Positions 11,258 to 24,700 of a stretch of 64,000 nt of DNA are shown here, in pieces. The stretch comes from Lingula anatina. Its lineage: Eukaryota; Brachiopoda; Lingulata; Lingulida; Lingulidae. The position numbers were made by a program, and so were the translations under genes. Positions within the stretch are counted from its first letter, which is position 1; each line of letters starts with the position of its first letter. The notes under the pieces were generated by a model that did not search any database, was not told the origin of the DNA, and worked only from the letters and a program-made list of their open reading frames with translations. Where the stretch lies: contig NW_019773522.1 in the NCBI RefSeq assembly GCF_001039355.2, positions 9,328-73,327 on the forward strand. The letters are read 5' to 3'.

Positions 11258-13757
11258 CTCCTTTCTCCAGCACTGATAAAAAGGTGAGTGAGGCCGTTCA
11301 GTGAAACGACTTAAATCATTCATTTTCTTGGCGCCGCACCCACGACTTCCAAATATGGACATCATAAACTACCGTGGGCAGGAGATTGACAGTGGGTTGA
11401 AAATACGTTAATGGATACGATTCAGAGGTCAGATCTGTTTGCAGCGAAATGCTAACAACGGTCAGGGCTTCAATGCTCGGGTTTATCATTTGTAAATACT
11501 TCAGACACGATGTTTTTAGATTTATTTTTGGTCGAATTTATCATTTATCAGTAGTTTAAATATGGCATTTTCAGATTTATTTTTTCTACCTCTGTTTTCG
11601 ATGCAAATTCAGAGCAGGATGTCTACAGGGGCTCCTGTTCACGTCTTTAAGTGAAAAATAATAAATAGCCACCAAAATATCACATCCCGGGCAGAGATCC
11701 CCGTCAATCAATGTCCAAATTAAAGTATATACCCTTTGCTAGCTCCACCCTTCATCACTTACTTCCTAAAGCGTCCCTCCCACTAAAATTAGCTTCCTTC
11801 GCGACTGTCCAAAAAACATTAACACCGATATACTACATGTACGTCTTAATACATGAACATTTTACATCTTAGATCCTTTCAGAGCTCGCGTTGAACGCCA
11901 TTTCTGGAGGTTGCTATCAAAGGCTTACTCTCAGATAGGCCCCCGAGCCCCTACCTTACTCGAAATTTATTGCATATCTACAGACTCTTTCAAACTATCA
12001 AAACCACATAATACCAGGAGGAAAGAGTAAAACGATATTTTGTTATCTCTATTGTCTCTTTTTTCTAAGACACGTTACCAGCTAATCTTGATCGAGAGCA
12101 AGGCAAAAGGTGCGCTTTCTGCTTATGCCCCGACTCGTGTTAATGCATCATTTTACAGCATTAGGTTTGTGTACTCAAAAATTTTATCTATAATTTTTAT
12201 TCGTGTGAAGTCATATACTTTTTATTCCATATGCAGTCCGCCAAAAGTTAGACAAAAAATTAAAAAGAAATCACATTTATTAATTGCGAGTAACCAAAGT
12301 CCTTTTAAGCATGCATTATACAGTGTTTTCAGTTAAACATCCTGGGTACAAATTGATGGTGAATGTGGAAAAGGTGTGTGTGTGTGTGTGTGTGTGTGGG
12401 GGTGGGGGGGGGTGGGGCAGGCCTGTAAAATGTGTTTTTAACGGAATACGTGTTGTAAGACAATATGATATTTCCCCATAGATACTTGTATGCATTCACT
12501 CATGAAGTGGTAAATTATCTTGATCGAGGACAAGACGTGTCCTGTTGCTTTTAATAGTCATGTTTTTTTATGTTTATTTCCTAAGCCTTTCTTTCTTTTT
12601 TCTTTATTTGTATCGTTCCTCCAGTCTTCAAAGTACACTTTGATGTTAGGCTTAATATTAATAACTCTTTGAATGATTTATGGCCTATAAGGCGTTCATT
12701 TTTAGCCGACAAAAATACAGAAGGCCGGGTCTTTTCGCAGTGTGAGTGCCCCCGTCGGTGAAGAGCGGCACACACCGACCTATATATTGAATTATAGAAT
12801 TATAGAAAGGCTAATCTAAGTAATTGAATTGCAAATTGATAGAATAATAAATGAAAAGAGACAAAAAGGCAAATATTTAATAAGTGATAACAGTGGTATA
12901 GACCCCCATCCCCCCTCCCCCCACGCTTACTGCAATTTTTATATATACTCCTTTCGCAAGTGAATATTCGACTTGGCTTATTTGAATGTTGTAATCCTAT
13001 CATCAAATGTAATAATAATTTAAGGTATAACCCGGTTCACAACTTTGCCAAATATTCTTCACGATATGCAATTTCGTTTCTGGATGTCGTTATAGAAATG
13101 AATTCAGGCAAATTTCCGTCATTACGGTAAAAATAAACCATAGGAACTGAATTTATAGATCCTTTTTCTCCCAATAACTTTGTTGTAGATCACAGACTCT
13201 CAAACTTCCCATATTGTGAAAAAATTCAGTTTAACCGAAAACATAACACGTTTAGTCAGTTGCTCTGCTTTTTAATAATAAGCACAATTCAGAATCTGCA
13301 CAAAAGCGGATTAAAATATGTATACGTAGAATAGTAAAACAAGTTTTACACTCCACTAGTGATATAAAGCAAAGTTAAATGTTGGTTGGTTTACGCTTTT
13401 CGTGAAAATAGAATTATATCGGTTAAAATCGCATGTCCCATGTCCAATTGCCGAGATGAGATTTCGATCTTCGTAAGAGTTGAGGAGATTTGCTGATGCA
13501 GTTCTGTAAAGATGTTTTAATGAAAAATTAAAGATGCCAGGACACTTCAGCTCAAACAAATATATATTCACCGGACACACACCAAATTAAAAGAATGTGC
13601 TTTCCTTGCATTTAGAATGAAATATAGGTCTCTATGCAAATTTGAAATCATGTAATTATCCTTGATTAAAATGTGTAATTTTTGTATTAATTACCAATAA
13701 TAATCAAAGTTAAAACACAAGATTGGATCATTCATGAAAAATAACTTACAAAAGCTG
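11258..13757. other. Region between the two OIT3-like genes
   Basis: It should contain the promoter and 5' UTR of the first OIT3-like gene near 11260-11400. A (GT)n(G)n run is at 12375-12417. I see no exon or clear transposon in the rest. Confidence 0.5.
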
Positions 13758-16700
13758 TCAGTAAACGATATAATGGAAAGGTCCTTCAGATATCTGGAAA
13801 TCGTCGACAGATTCAGCCCTTCTCTTTCCTGGGCTATCATCTTGCACACAGCCCTTGGTACAGCGTGACGTCATATCCGCAGTGTGGCAGACGACCAGTT
13901 TGCAGTGAAGATATATCTGAGGAAAAGATTTCAGGAACTGGAAGGCCTGGATACTCAAGCGAATCTCTCTTGGGTCCTGACTTGGGAGGAACTTGACCGC
14001 CGATGTCACTGGACATCTGAAGGGAAGGAAAGCAAGTATTTTTACTATATGACGCTCATTTGATTATAATATGAAGTTGACTTCTGAATGGGAAAGGATC
14101 AGTTGACTAGTACATAAAAAGATGACCTATCATCAAATAAAATAATTAAACAAACATACAAAAGTGAGCCTATTCGTTAAAACATCCCAAATTGCGGTTA
14201 TGAGTGATTCATATCTGTACGGATCTAAAATACTTTATGAAGCAAAACCATAAACATATATTCATATCTGATAACCATGGGTATTCGTTAATGCATTTTT
14301 GCATTGATCTATATGAGTGTACAACTCAAATATTTTTTCATTTTTGTGTAATGCAGGTACATGTATTTACCCGTTAATGATGAAGTTGAACTGGAGGAAG
14401 TCGAACGGGCTGGAAGAAGGCGTACCGCATGTCCTGTGGTCCTTTCCCAGACGGAAACCCTTTGGACACGAACACACAGCGTTGAATGTAAAGTTATCCA
14501 TGGAGCAGTAGTGGGAACATTCCCCGTTGTTTTCAAGTCACATGTCGTGATACTCTGAAATACAAGCGTTTTACATGACATTATTGTAAAGTCAATAATA
14601 CCTGACTGATACTTCTACAGATACATAAACATATCTTTTGCATTGGTCTCTTTGTATAAACATTTGCGTAAATGAAAAGTCTTACCTTGCTCATGCCAGA
14701 TCATGCTTGACTAGAAATAAATTACGACAGCATAATTATAAAAACTGAGTAAATCTTAGGGTATTTTCACGCTGGTGCCTCGTGTACAAAAGGATCTATA
14801 ACTGTGCACGATACAAACTGAGACATTTACCAACACAATATGCCAAATCACAATGTGGTGCATCTGGCAAATAGTACACATAGAATCCTGCCGGACACAT
14901 CTTTACTTTGACTGTAGATGTGTATTGACAACAGCTAAAAAAGGTCGCGCATGCCTGTCTACTGACCACGCCGTCTCCTATTGCTGGGTGTGTACCGTTC
15001 AACCACATGGGAGCAGCAGTTCCGCATCTGGAGGAAGACGCTGGGCACTGTAAAGAGACGTTTTGAAAAAGAACAGCCAGTAGTCATATGAAATAAACAT
15101 GTAGATATGACGGATATTTAATAAGTATTTCAAGGAATAAAAGATAACTCCACCTAAATGTCTGACACGCCTAGTAAAGATGTTAGGGGGTAATTATCTT
15201 TACCCCCTAGGTGATTCGGTAGGCGTGACAGACATTTCAACCGGTTAAGTTGATAGCAGCTTAGTGAGCATCCCCAAGGAGTTACACCGATCCAGATAGA
15301 TCGATTGATCTAGGCATGGGAACCCAGTCTAAGACAATGTATGATGTAAAAGTATTTGACCAGTTATTCAAGGAGTGATCTTTTACGTGATATAAAGGTG
15401 CAATGACGTGCAAATGTAATAGGAAGACTTGAATTGAATGGGCTGGTTAAATTGTCCTTTCCATTGTTGATTTAACATAGGATTGTACCTGTACATATCA
15501 AGACGTATTTATAGTGCATTTGTAGCAGAGGCTAATCCAGAATTATCTTCATCAGTGTACAGTACCTCTACTGACCTCTTCTGGCATTCTGTTTCCAGCA
15601 TTGCCTTTGAATCTAAACCACCCGGGGAAGTTATTGGTGGTGTAAGGTGCTCTATCACATTGTGTTTTCCCATTTTTATCCGTGCCTTTTGCATTATGCA
15701 CGCTTCTCCAGTCCTGGTCAAGAACAACGTGGGTCACACAGGGATCTTAAATACAACAAGGCTATAAAAACAGATGACAAGATGCGTGAATGTGAACATA
15801 CGTTAAGTCATTAAATAATTACGCCCTTGATAGGACTGAAATAACGCTCGCTTGCGTTTATGCACTGCATCAAACTATTATTCATTAACATAAAAGCAAT
15901 GTCATAAAGGACGGAAACTAACGTTATTTATGAGTAATTAAAAAAGATGCCTGTTTGGATGAACTAAACCTTGGTATATTTAACAATTAATAATATAATA
16001 AATTGATAAACATTTTAATACTAGTAGCTAATCAGATTTTTGCGCCACACAAAGCTGCATGATTGATTTTCAAGGAGTAGACTCGGAAAGCAATGGATTG
16101 AGATACAACGTACACAAAGTATATCGCTTACCTACGTCTCGTTGACTAATATTTATGTCTTCATATTTTTCCTAAAATGAAAAAAAAAACAACTTTTTAA
16201 CCATGTGGTTTATATGAAGAAATCACCACACACACATACACGTGAGCGCGCGCGCATACACACAATCTCAAATAGGAACACACACACAAATACATACAAA
16301 ACGCATGAACATACACACACACATGTCCACACAACTCGGTAATTTCAATGGCATATCGTATCAAAATGACGGGTGTAAAAATTCACTGGTTCTACGCATT
16401 AAGTGACATTATAGATCGCTGCGTATAGCCTCGGTCACAACCGGGCGCACGGATTTTGGGTGCAGTAAAATCCGTAGTAAAGGTTTGCAGAGTTTGCAAT
16501 GGGAGGTTATAAGTTTGCCTTGCGAGTCGCAGGGACCATGTGAGATGTCCTTTCAAGTAGGGACGCTAATTGCAAGGTACGATGGCCGTGGAAATGGTAC
16601 TGTTTTCTTGAATTTGTCTTGCTACCTGCGTACAGTGTATGTGGCACGCACTCACCACTTATGAAGAGAATGCGACGCACGGCGAAAGTGGTTCCCTTTT

Positions 16701-17037
16701 GCGTCACTTTTGCTTCACACTTGCCTCACACGCTTGTGATGACAAACTGACGGCGTACTTCAGGTTTGCCTGCTGTTCTTCCTTCAATTCAGCTTCTAAT
16801 GCCACCAAAAGGTAATGGAAAGAAGCATAGAGAGCACAGAAAAAGGAAAGAGGAAGAATAAAGAAGTGAGTCACGTTACACCGGGTGAAGGTAGGAAAAT
16901 GTACGATCACAACAGGTGTGATCATGTGAAAAAAATCAATCAGTATTGTTAACGGTATAGATGATAACAGGTACCTTTCCCGCGGAAAAGCCCAGAAGCA
17001 AGTACAGAACACAACAATGGATCCACCATGTGGACAT
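13758..17037 (-). pseudogene. Second OIT3-like gene, truncated: signal peptide and D8C intact, stop in EGF1, EGF2 and main ZP exons missing
   Basis: Recognisable exons are 17037-16975 (signal peptide MSTWWIHCCVLYLLLGFSAG), 16171-16132, 15745-15576 (DPC...GW region), 15047-14831 (D8C, CGTAAPMWL), 14554-14426 (EGF1) and 14016-13758 (last ZP exon). Exon sizes match the first gene: 40 nt for exon 2, 217 nt for D8C and 259 nt for the last exon. In EGF1 codon 5 is TGA (14540-14538) exactly where the first gene has the first EGF cysteine (TGT). The 410-bp intron before the last exon contains no EGF2 or main ZP exon, and EGF1 (phase 1) does not join the last exon (phase 2) in frame. Translation would stop after about 168 aa, giving a secreted N-region plus D8C protein. 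All exons before the TGA are intact, so a functional short product is possible; the last exon also remains open (85 codons, with GKRR cleavage-like residues). Pseudogene and new short gene cannot be separated from DNA alone. Confidence 0.75.
15180..15325. repeat. GATCGATC-type MITE fragment
   Basis: Shares GATTCGGTAGGCGTGACA and the end GATCTAGGCATGGGAACC with the element at 33690-33922; the left end is degraded. It lies in an intron of the truncated OIT3-like gene. Confidence 0.55.
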
Positions 17038-17959
17038 CTCTCTGTACTGGCCGTAAAGCAACTGATGACTGCAACTTCGGAATTAAGACAGTTAATAAGA
17101 CGATCGTACATGTACACGGTCACTTGCCCACCTCTTCTATACATCAGCTTGAGAAAAAAGAAGTCTGGTACTAGCAATGATAAGATAACCTTCTTTTCAT
17201 GCCATCACCCTATCTTCTTTGAGCTAGTACATGTTTAAATGTCATGGACTCATGGTCTTTTAGAAGGAAACAGAACGTCTGGTTGACATAAGTGGGGCAT
17301 GTTTCCCTTTATAGAATGATCGAGGAAAACTATGCTAAAAATAAACTATGATCACCAATTTCACCTAATGAAATTTTACTTATTCGACGGGAACTGTCAG
17401 TCATATTTGTGATAAAGAGCACACATTTTAATTCCTTTATTGTATCAAATACATGTAGATAAAAACAATCCCTGGCTTCCCTCTAGAACACACGCCGTAG
17501 AACACACGGGCACACAAACGCACACGCATACAACATTGTGAAATGTATTTAAAGAAAGTCACAATTTCATAACAAACACAGGTAAGAAAAAGAACCGCCA
17601 AGGGCAACTTGTTTCCTTATCTTATACAAGGCATAGTAACGCTGTAGTAACAAAGCCAAGCCCGGGCGCACATAGCCTAATACTGGAGGGTTAAAACTAG
17701 AGGATCAGAGAGGCGATACCGCCTCCAGTCTTGTGCTTGACAAGCTCTATAAAATGCAATCAAGAAGAGTTCTCAAAATATGCAAAAAATGCGAAAAATA
17801 TAACTAAAATGGTACAATCAAACAGATTTTCGAATTGACCTATATTTAACATTGATCACTCCTGTGACTTTCTAGACAATAAGCCTATTAGGCCTGTGTG
17901 TTGTCAGTGTTGCATATATGCTGCCAAAAGAGAAAACCCAGGGGCAACACTGGGCATAT

Positions 17960-19420
17960 CTCTGCTTGTTTTAAAGATATGAGGGGCAGGAATATATGCA
18001 AAGTTCAGTTCATCATAAAAAGTAGGTCAAAGGTCAATTTCAAGGTCACAGTTAGTATATGACTTTCTATTCAAGTTCAACAGCGACTTTGGGCGTATCC
18101 ATGCCAGTTTTTGAAAAATAAGGGAAAAAAAATTTGAAAAGTTCAGTTCATGGTGAAAATGAGGTTAAAGGTCAATTTTAGGGTCATAGTTAGATTACCA
18201 GTATATAACTTCCTGTTCAATTCAATAGTAACTATGGCCCTATCTCTGCCAGTTTTGGAGATATCAGGGACCAAAATGCTCCCAACTTCAGTTCATGGTG
18301 AAAAGTAGGTCAAAGGTCAATTTCAAGATCACAATTAAATTGCCAGTATTTGACTTCCTATTTAACTTCAATAGTAACTATGGCCTTATCTCTGCCAGTT
18401 TTGGAGATATAAGGGACTAAAATGTTCCAAACTTCAGTTCATGGTGAAAAGTAGGTCAAAGGTCAATTCCAAGGTCACAGTTAGATTGGCAGTACATGAC
18501 TTCCTATTCAACTTCAATAGTAACTATGGCCCTATCTCTGCCAGTTTTGGAGATATAAGGGACAAAAATGTTTCAAACTTCAGTTCATGGTGAAAAGTAG
18601 GTCAAAGGTCAATTTCAAGGTCACAATTAAATTGCCAGCATATGACTTCCTATTCAAGTTCAATGGTAACTATGGGCATTTCTTTGCCGGTGTGGCGTGT
18701 ACCGCTCGGACCGTGAACCATCCGTTCTGCTCATGCGCACAAAGCGGCGGCAAATCTGAGATACTTCCGGCGTGTACAGTCCGTCTCTATCAAGTCATGA
18801 ATACATTCTTAACCTTTAATAATCAAACACTGTTGAGAACAAACTGCAAATTCAAACGTAATCTTTAGAAGTATTCATATCTTATAGATGTTCACCTCTA
18901 CTGCGATTTCCCTCAGGTGGTCATATCAACACACTAGCCTAGTAAAATCAATACAAAAATAGTAGCTAGCAGCTGAATAACGACGGCCCGTCCACGGTAG
19001 GTTCATCTATGCGTCGAACTGTAATTTGACGCCTATTCTCTATCAAAATTATCAATTAACACGTGAATTTTATCCCCATCATGGTAAATGTATAATGTGG
19101 TAGGAAATGAACTAGCCGAATATAACAGTACTGGTGAATAACAACGGATCATTCACGGAACGGCTCATACACGCGGCTGCTGCGTGTACAATCAGTCAGG
19201 ACGGATGGTTCACGCAGAACGGACCGTACACGTGACACCGGTTTTGGAGATGTTAAGGACATAAATGTTGCAAACTTCAGTTCATGGTGAAAAGTAGGTC
19301 AAAGGTCAATTTCAAGGTCACAGTTAAATTGCCAGTATATGACTTTCTATTCAACTTCAATAGTAACTATGGTCCTATCTCTGCCAGTTTTGGAGATATA
19401 AGGGACTAAATGTTACAATT
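17960..19420 (+). repeat. Roughly 145-bp tandem repeat, six units, each with a DR1-type motif
   Basis: Units begin near 18005, 18143, 18289, 18434, 18580 and 19276, marked by CTTCAGTTCATGGTGAAAAG. Five of six contain a perfect AGGTCAAAGGTCA (AGGTCA half-sites spaced by one base); unit 2 has one change. Three units (18005, 18580, 19276) also contain a downstream TCAAGGTCA extended half-site. A MITE splits the fifth and sixth units. Confidence 0.85.
18691..19237. mobile_element. 547-bp MITE inserted in the tandem array, CCGG target duplication
   Basis: Ends begin TGTGGCGTGTAC and, on the other strand, TGTCACGTGTAC, and both continue into a shared GTGAACCATCCGT block. CCGG lies on both sides (18687-18690, 19238-19241). 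Removing the element restores a normal repeat unit. Confidence 0.8.
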
Positions 19421-21709
19421 TTGGAGTTACAATAATGTGCCATAAATTTCCTACAAAAAATTAATTGAAATAAAGAAAAGGCCATTTTGGTTGAAATTCT
19501 TGCAATGGGAGGTTCTCAGAAGTTTCAGATGTTCAAAATTTCATGAAAAAAATATCATTTTTGACCAGGAGTTGTCTGCCTCGCCAAGCCTTGTGTTTTA
19601 TTTTCCAGAGGTTCAAAATTTATTATACATTACCGTACTGCACATTATGCTTTCACCACCACAATGTACTTTTTGATACAGCATAACTTGAAAACCGTAT
19701 GGAAATAAAAAATGGAGATCATCTTCAGTGTTGGGCTTTACATGCTCTACTAAATGCAAAAAAGAATGGGTCTCTAGCAGTAACGGTTCCCGAACTAGAG
19801 GCAGTTTTCAGTTTCGGTATCTTATGGCCGCTACTCCCGTGAAAATGCACTGATTGACCCCAAACTCACGGAGATGAAAGATGACCTAAAGGGTAACACC
19901 TGCCAATAATATTATAGGTTAGGTCAGTGTAGTTTTTGAATATTAGCGCAAATAATTTTTTTTCGTAAAAATTGAAATAAAGGTCAAAGGTCAAATCCAA
20001 GGGCATATTTGAAATCTTCACATATGACTTTCGGTCAGCCGTCTGTAGAAATTTTTCCTATAATTCCTTCGGTATGGTAGATAATTAGCATTTAATTTAG
20101 CCAATTTAGGACAATGGTGCATTGCAATGAGCGCCACACCTAGACCCCAGCACCGATGAAGCCCAAATTTTACGTGGAGCGAGTTGAGATTATAGGTGAC
20201 CTAAATACAAGAAATGGGTACACAGGCCCTTACCGTCTAGAAGGAGAAGCGGTAACGGTAACATGGCGGCGGAGCCGGCGGAATGGACCGGACGGGACTA
20301 AAACCATGTGTACCGCCAGCGCCAACGCTGGTGGTACAATTAACAGTGGCCTACATTTGAAAGTGGCGGCTTCCGTGTCATATTGAGTAATGCACTGCCA
20401 ACGCATTGCATCCGCCAGTGAATCATACATCTGTTTAACGTCCCAAGTGTCATGAACAGTAGCGAAACAAAAATTAGAAGGTAAGGTCTTGGATTTAGGG
20501 CTGTCTCAGTGTGGACGTACATTATTTTATCATATTACTCTTGGTTCGTGTATGTGGTTGTTGTTTGTAAGGTTTACTATGTATGGTGGTCAGATATTTA
20601 TACGGTTAATATTAACAGCCTACATGTAGCTTTGGGCCGTCTCACTTAAAACGCTATTTCGGAAGTTAGCAGTTTGAACTTGCAGACTGCAAAATAGCAA
20701 TTGTCGGTCTCAAAGTTTTTTTTACATTAAAAAGGTCCGCATACCTCGGCAAAATATGCTACAACACGTAGGCTACATATTTATCATTGGTCAAAGTAGA
20801 TAAAAATATCAGCGTGCAAGGTAAAAACAACCGTCAACTTTATTAAAGCTTGTCATTCAGGGACCTGCAGTATGTAAACACGGATAGGGCGAAAAGACAC
20901 ACACATCATTTTAAATAAATACTATTACATTGTCAGAAATCTACTCGTTAGATACTACTGACCGTGTAGTAGGCCTACTGGTAGTTAAGCCAACCCGTTT
21001 TGTGGGTATACAAGAGACTATCCTCTGTTATCAACATACGTGTCCCTTCCGTTACTGGAAACGCCATAAGAATACTAACACCACATGTTAGTTTCCACCC
21101 ATTTGTGACAGTTAAAAGAAAACAAATTCTTCCTTGTTAAGGGCCATATCAATTTGCGAATTACTTCCTGTTCCTGGTTCATCCAGACCGTATGAGCGAA
21201 TTGCACATTTCAGTCACTGTATGAACGCTGGCACCACAGAGATTCAGCATTATGGTCAAGTTACACATTATACAAAGTTTTAAAATAAATCTACTGTTCT
21301 GTAATGCTGGTATTTTATAATGTATTAGTGACACCCAGTTCATGTGTGGAGAAAAGGAGTGGGAGAAATATCGAACTTAAAATTAAAAAAAGAAAGCAAA
21401 AGAAAAATTCTAACATATTCAATGACATGCTATAATTACAATGTCAACTTCCACCAGGGTTTTTCGTTTAGTGACACTCCACTAAAGTGGTATAATTATT
21501 CATAATGAGACAGGCAATTTAACCGCAATTATTTAAAAAATGCGTTGATATTCTGTACTTGGGTACTGCAATTTATCAATTATTAACAATACATGCTTTC
21601 TACACCGTGTGATATTTTCTTCTTTTCTTTCACTTTTCAGTCCACTTGGATACTGCAGGCCACGCGACCGCAAATGATTTTGTGTGAATAACTTGTTTAC
21701 TATTTAGAA

Positions 21710-24700
21710 ATGAAGACAGGGATTCCTTGCTGTGACCCCGTACCAACAATAACCACGTTCTTTTTTACAGCATTGCTATTGAAGGAGATCAATGCATGTA
21801 AGTATAATATCTATTATAACGACGACGAGGTTCTGGAGTCTTGAATCATTTATTCACCACTCACTTTTCATACAATTTTACCCATATTTATACTCTAATT
21901 CTCCGTACTGACCACGCGTGTAATTATGTTCTTTTGGTTGTTTATGGCGTGATTTCCAGAAACTTTCCATTGTCATGTTGACTTTACTTTAGATTACTTT
22001 CAATGTCTAAGAGCCTTGTTTTCAACTAAACTTATCCAAAATACTATTTGCATTACTCATACTTGAATCATGTCCAAAACTCAGTTATCATGTGATAAAC
22101 AGTTGATCAAAATTAAAATCTGTTATGAAATTAACCAATCACGTTAAATGTTATTGACTTTGACCTTTTCCATCTTTTCCTGACACTAAAAACATGTTCT
22201 ACACTTGTTGACTCTTGATGAAACTTAATTTACACTCAATATCACTCTAACTTTTCATCTATTTGATTTCCCTTTTATTACTAATTGTAATTAGTGTAAG
22301 CGTAAGTCATTAACTTTACAACATACACCCTTTCTTTTTCTTTAAAGCACACGAGCAATAATCTTAGAGGGCACTTCCAGAGATTTAGGGCGTATTCCCA
22401 GACATTTAGATCGATCTATCCCCGTGGGGAGTCTCGCTAGATTACTGTCCGATAATTCGGCTTAAATGCCCGTCCCGCCTACTACAAGTTGTAAGTGGGT
22501 ATTTAACTTTCGTGCTCGCTCGGCTGACACCTATTTAGCGTGAACCCCCAGGAAGTTAGGCCGATCTAGTTTGGATCGATCTAATCTCTGGGAATGGGGT
22601 CTTAGATCGATCCAAACTAGATCGACCTAACTCCCTGGGGGTTCACGCTAAATTGCAGTCAGCCGACCGCGCACGGAAGTTAGGTCATCAATTTTACTAG
22701 TTTGATGTTTTTGTAGTGTTTCAGCCATTAATGAAATCTTCCACTCGGTTGCATGGCAATGGTGACAGGACACAGTAAAATGTTTTACAGGAAACGCTAC
22801 AAAACTGCAATCTTTTCGATAGTAATTTTTAAAACCTTTGTTACCAGACGATGAAAAAAATATATTTGAGGTTGGGAACAAAATGCGTCAGTAAAACTAA
22901 CGCAACCTTTAGTGCAGTCTAACTTTTGTTAGTTTAAATAACTTGCAAATATTTTCCAGAAGGATTGTTAATTTTCAAATTATTTTTCAAACTAAAACAA
23001 CTGAAACCTTCGTTACTAAATAAGAAAATTTCCCCATACTAGCAGGGCATGAATTTTGAAATTTACCACGATTCATCACTTTTAGATTTATCATTTTCGG
23101 TCACCAATTATTTTAAAAAGTAGAATTCTCGAATACATCTTTAACTTCATTTTCACTGATTTCTTCAAATGGACCTATATATTGAGAATATGTAGTCATT
23201 ATGTCACGGTCGGGTCTACCACGGATGGGGGATCCATAATATCTGCTTTTCCTACAACAAAATGTCGGATTCTTCACCAATTTTCACCCGCCCCCCACCC
23301 CAAGAAAAAAAAAAAGAAAAAAGAAAAAATGGGGGTGTCGCCGTGTGCAAAGTGGCCCAAAATTTATTATTCTATTTCTTAAATATTTTTTTGCCTCAAA
23401 AGATAGGGTGTTTTTTGTATCTAAGATCCGCCAGTGTGAGTTCACAGCACAGTTGTCATGTTGTAATGTCATCATCAGATTGTGAAGTGCAAGTCGTGGC
23501 AAACACTACACGTTCATCTCAACAGACTCGAGTTGCATACGGGGCATGGGTCACCTACACCTGTACATTACCCGCCGTGCACCTGACTGGCAACTTACAG
23601 AGGCAATGTATTAGTAGATGGATTGACGTTCAAGGCAGATACCAGAGTCAATACTACTTGAGTGGAAATGCTCCTGTGTGCGGACGTATGTATACTTAAT
23701 AGCTGTGAGACATCTATAACGGTCTAGTAAATATACGTCTAAACTGTTGTATAATGTAGTTTATTTACATGTAATAAGATAGGATTATACAGATTGTTTA
23801 CCTGTCATTCAACTTTCAACTTCTATTGAGAGATTGGATTCTCATTCTTTCACAAGGTATCTTGGAAATCTGGTGCTAGTGAGTACTCCCTTTTTACTTG
23901 TTCATTTTTACTCCCAGTACCAGATTTTGTTGTCAGCGTTTACCCGAACCATAATGCCCTTGGATCCCAATCAGTGAGTACATCAAGCCTTAGACAATGC
24001 CTGGAAAGCTGTAATACGTCTCCGCGATGCTCTGCCGTTGGCTGGGACATCGGTACTGGTGCCTGCTGGCATCACTCGATCACCACTGCATGTAATAGGC
24101 CACGTGCTTCAAACAACGTTATGCATTATAAACTGAAAACCTGCGGTAAGTTAACCCATGCAGTAGGCAAAATTCAGTTTGAAAGACACTTAATTTCCGT
24201 TCACTCTTTTTAATTTAAAATTATACCATGCATGTTTTGTATATAAAATAAAAGGGGTATCAGTTGTTCGTATTGGTGGGAAAAGTGCCATAAATAGATT
24301 TTTCTAGGGTAAATAGCCTACTTACAAATGGTTAATGAATCCGTTACGACATTCAAAGTTAGTCCATGTTCTTTAAAGCAATAATAACTCTTCGATTCGG
24401 CCAAAAAATAAATTTTCCTGGAATAAACAACAATTTTCCCATACTTACCAATGGTTAATGAATCCATTTTACATTCAAAGTTAGTCCCTGTTTTTTTTCT
24501 AAAAAGTTTGGATTTTTGTTAAAATCTCTTAAGAGATTTTAACAGAGTATAGACATCAATGGAGGTCACGTGGTCGAAAGACAAGTTCAAATATCAGAAT
24601 AAAAGCTATAACTGCTGTTTTTGTGGTAAAACAGAATATATTATATTTCTATGAGTTATTCACAAGGTTTTTATTGTGAAATATAGGTCTCATACGAAGA

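Larger units (their letters stand above)
17038..21709. other. Divergent intergenic region between OIT3-like copy 2 and sushi/PAN gene A
   Basis: The two genes are head to head. 17270-17690 and 20335-21709 match 31240-33420 upstream of gene B, while about 17692-20335 is present only here and includes the nuclear-receptor-type tandem array and a MITE. Confidence 0.7.

Noticed and set aside
14538..14540. Selenocysteine at the TGA of OIT3-like copy 2
   Set aside because: EGF cysteines form structural disulfides, no SECIS-like element was recognised, and later exons do not join in frame.
17960..19420. CRISPR-like array
   Set aside because: Units are about 145 bp with diverged whole-unit similarity, not short exact repeats with unique spacers, and the DNA is animal.
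20156..20386. Open frame rich in charged residues upstream of gene A
   Set aside because: It spans the edge of the A-specific block and shared promoter DNA, and no homologous frame is kept upstream of gene B.
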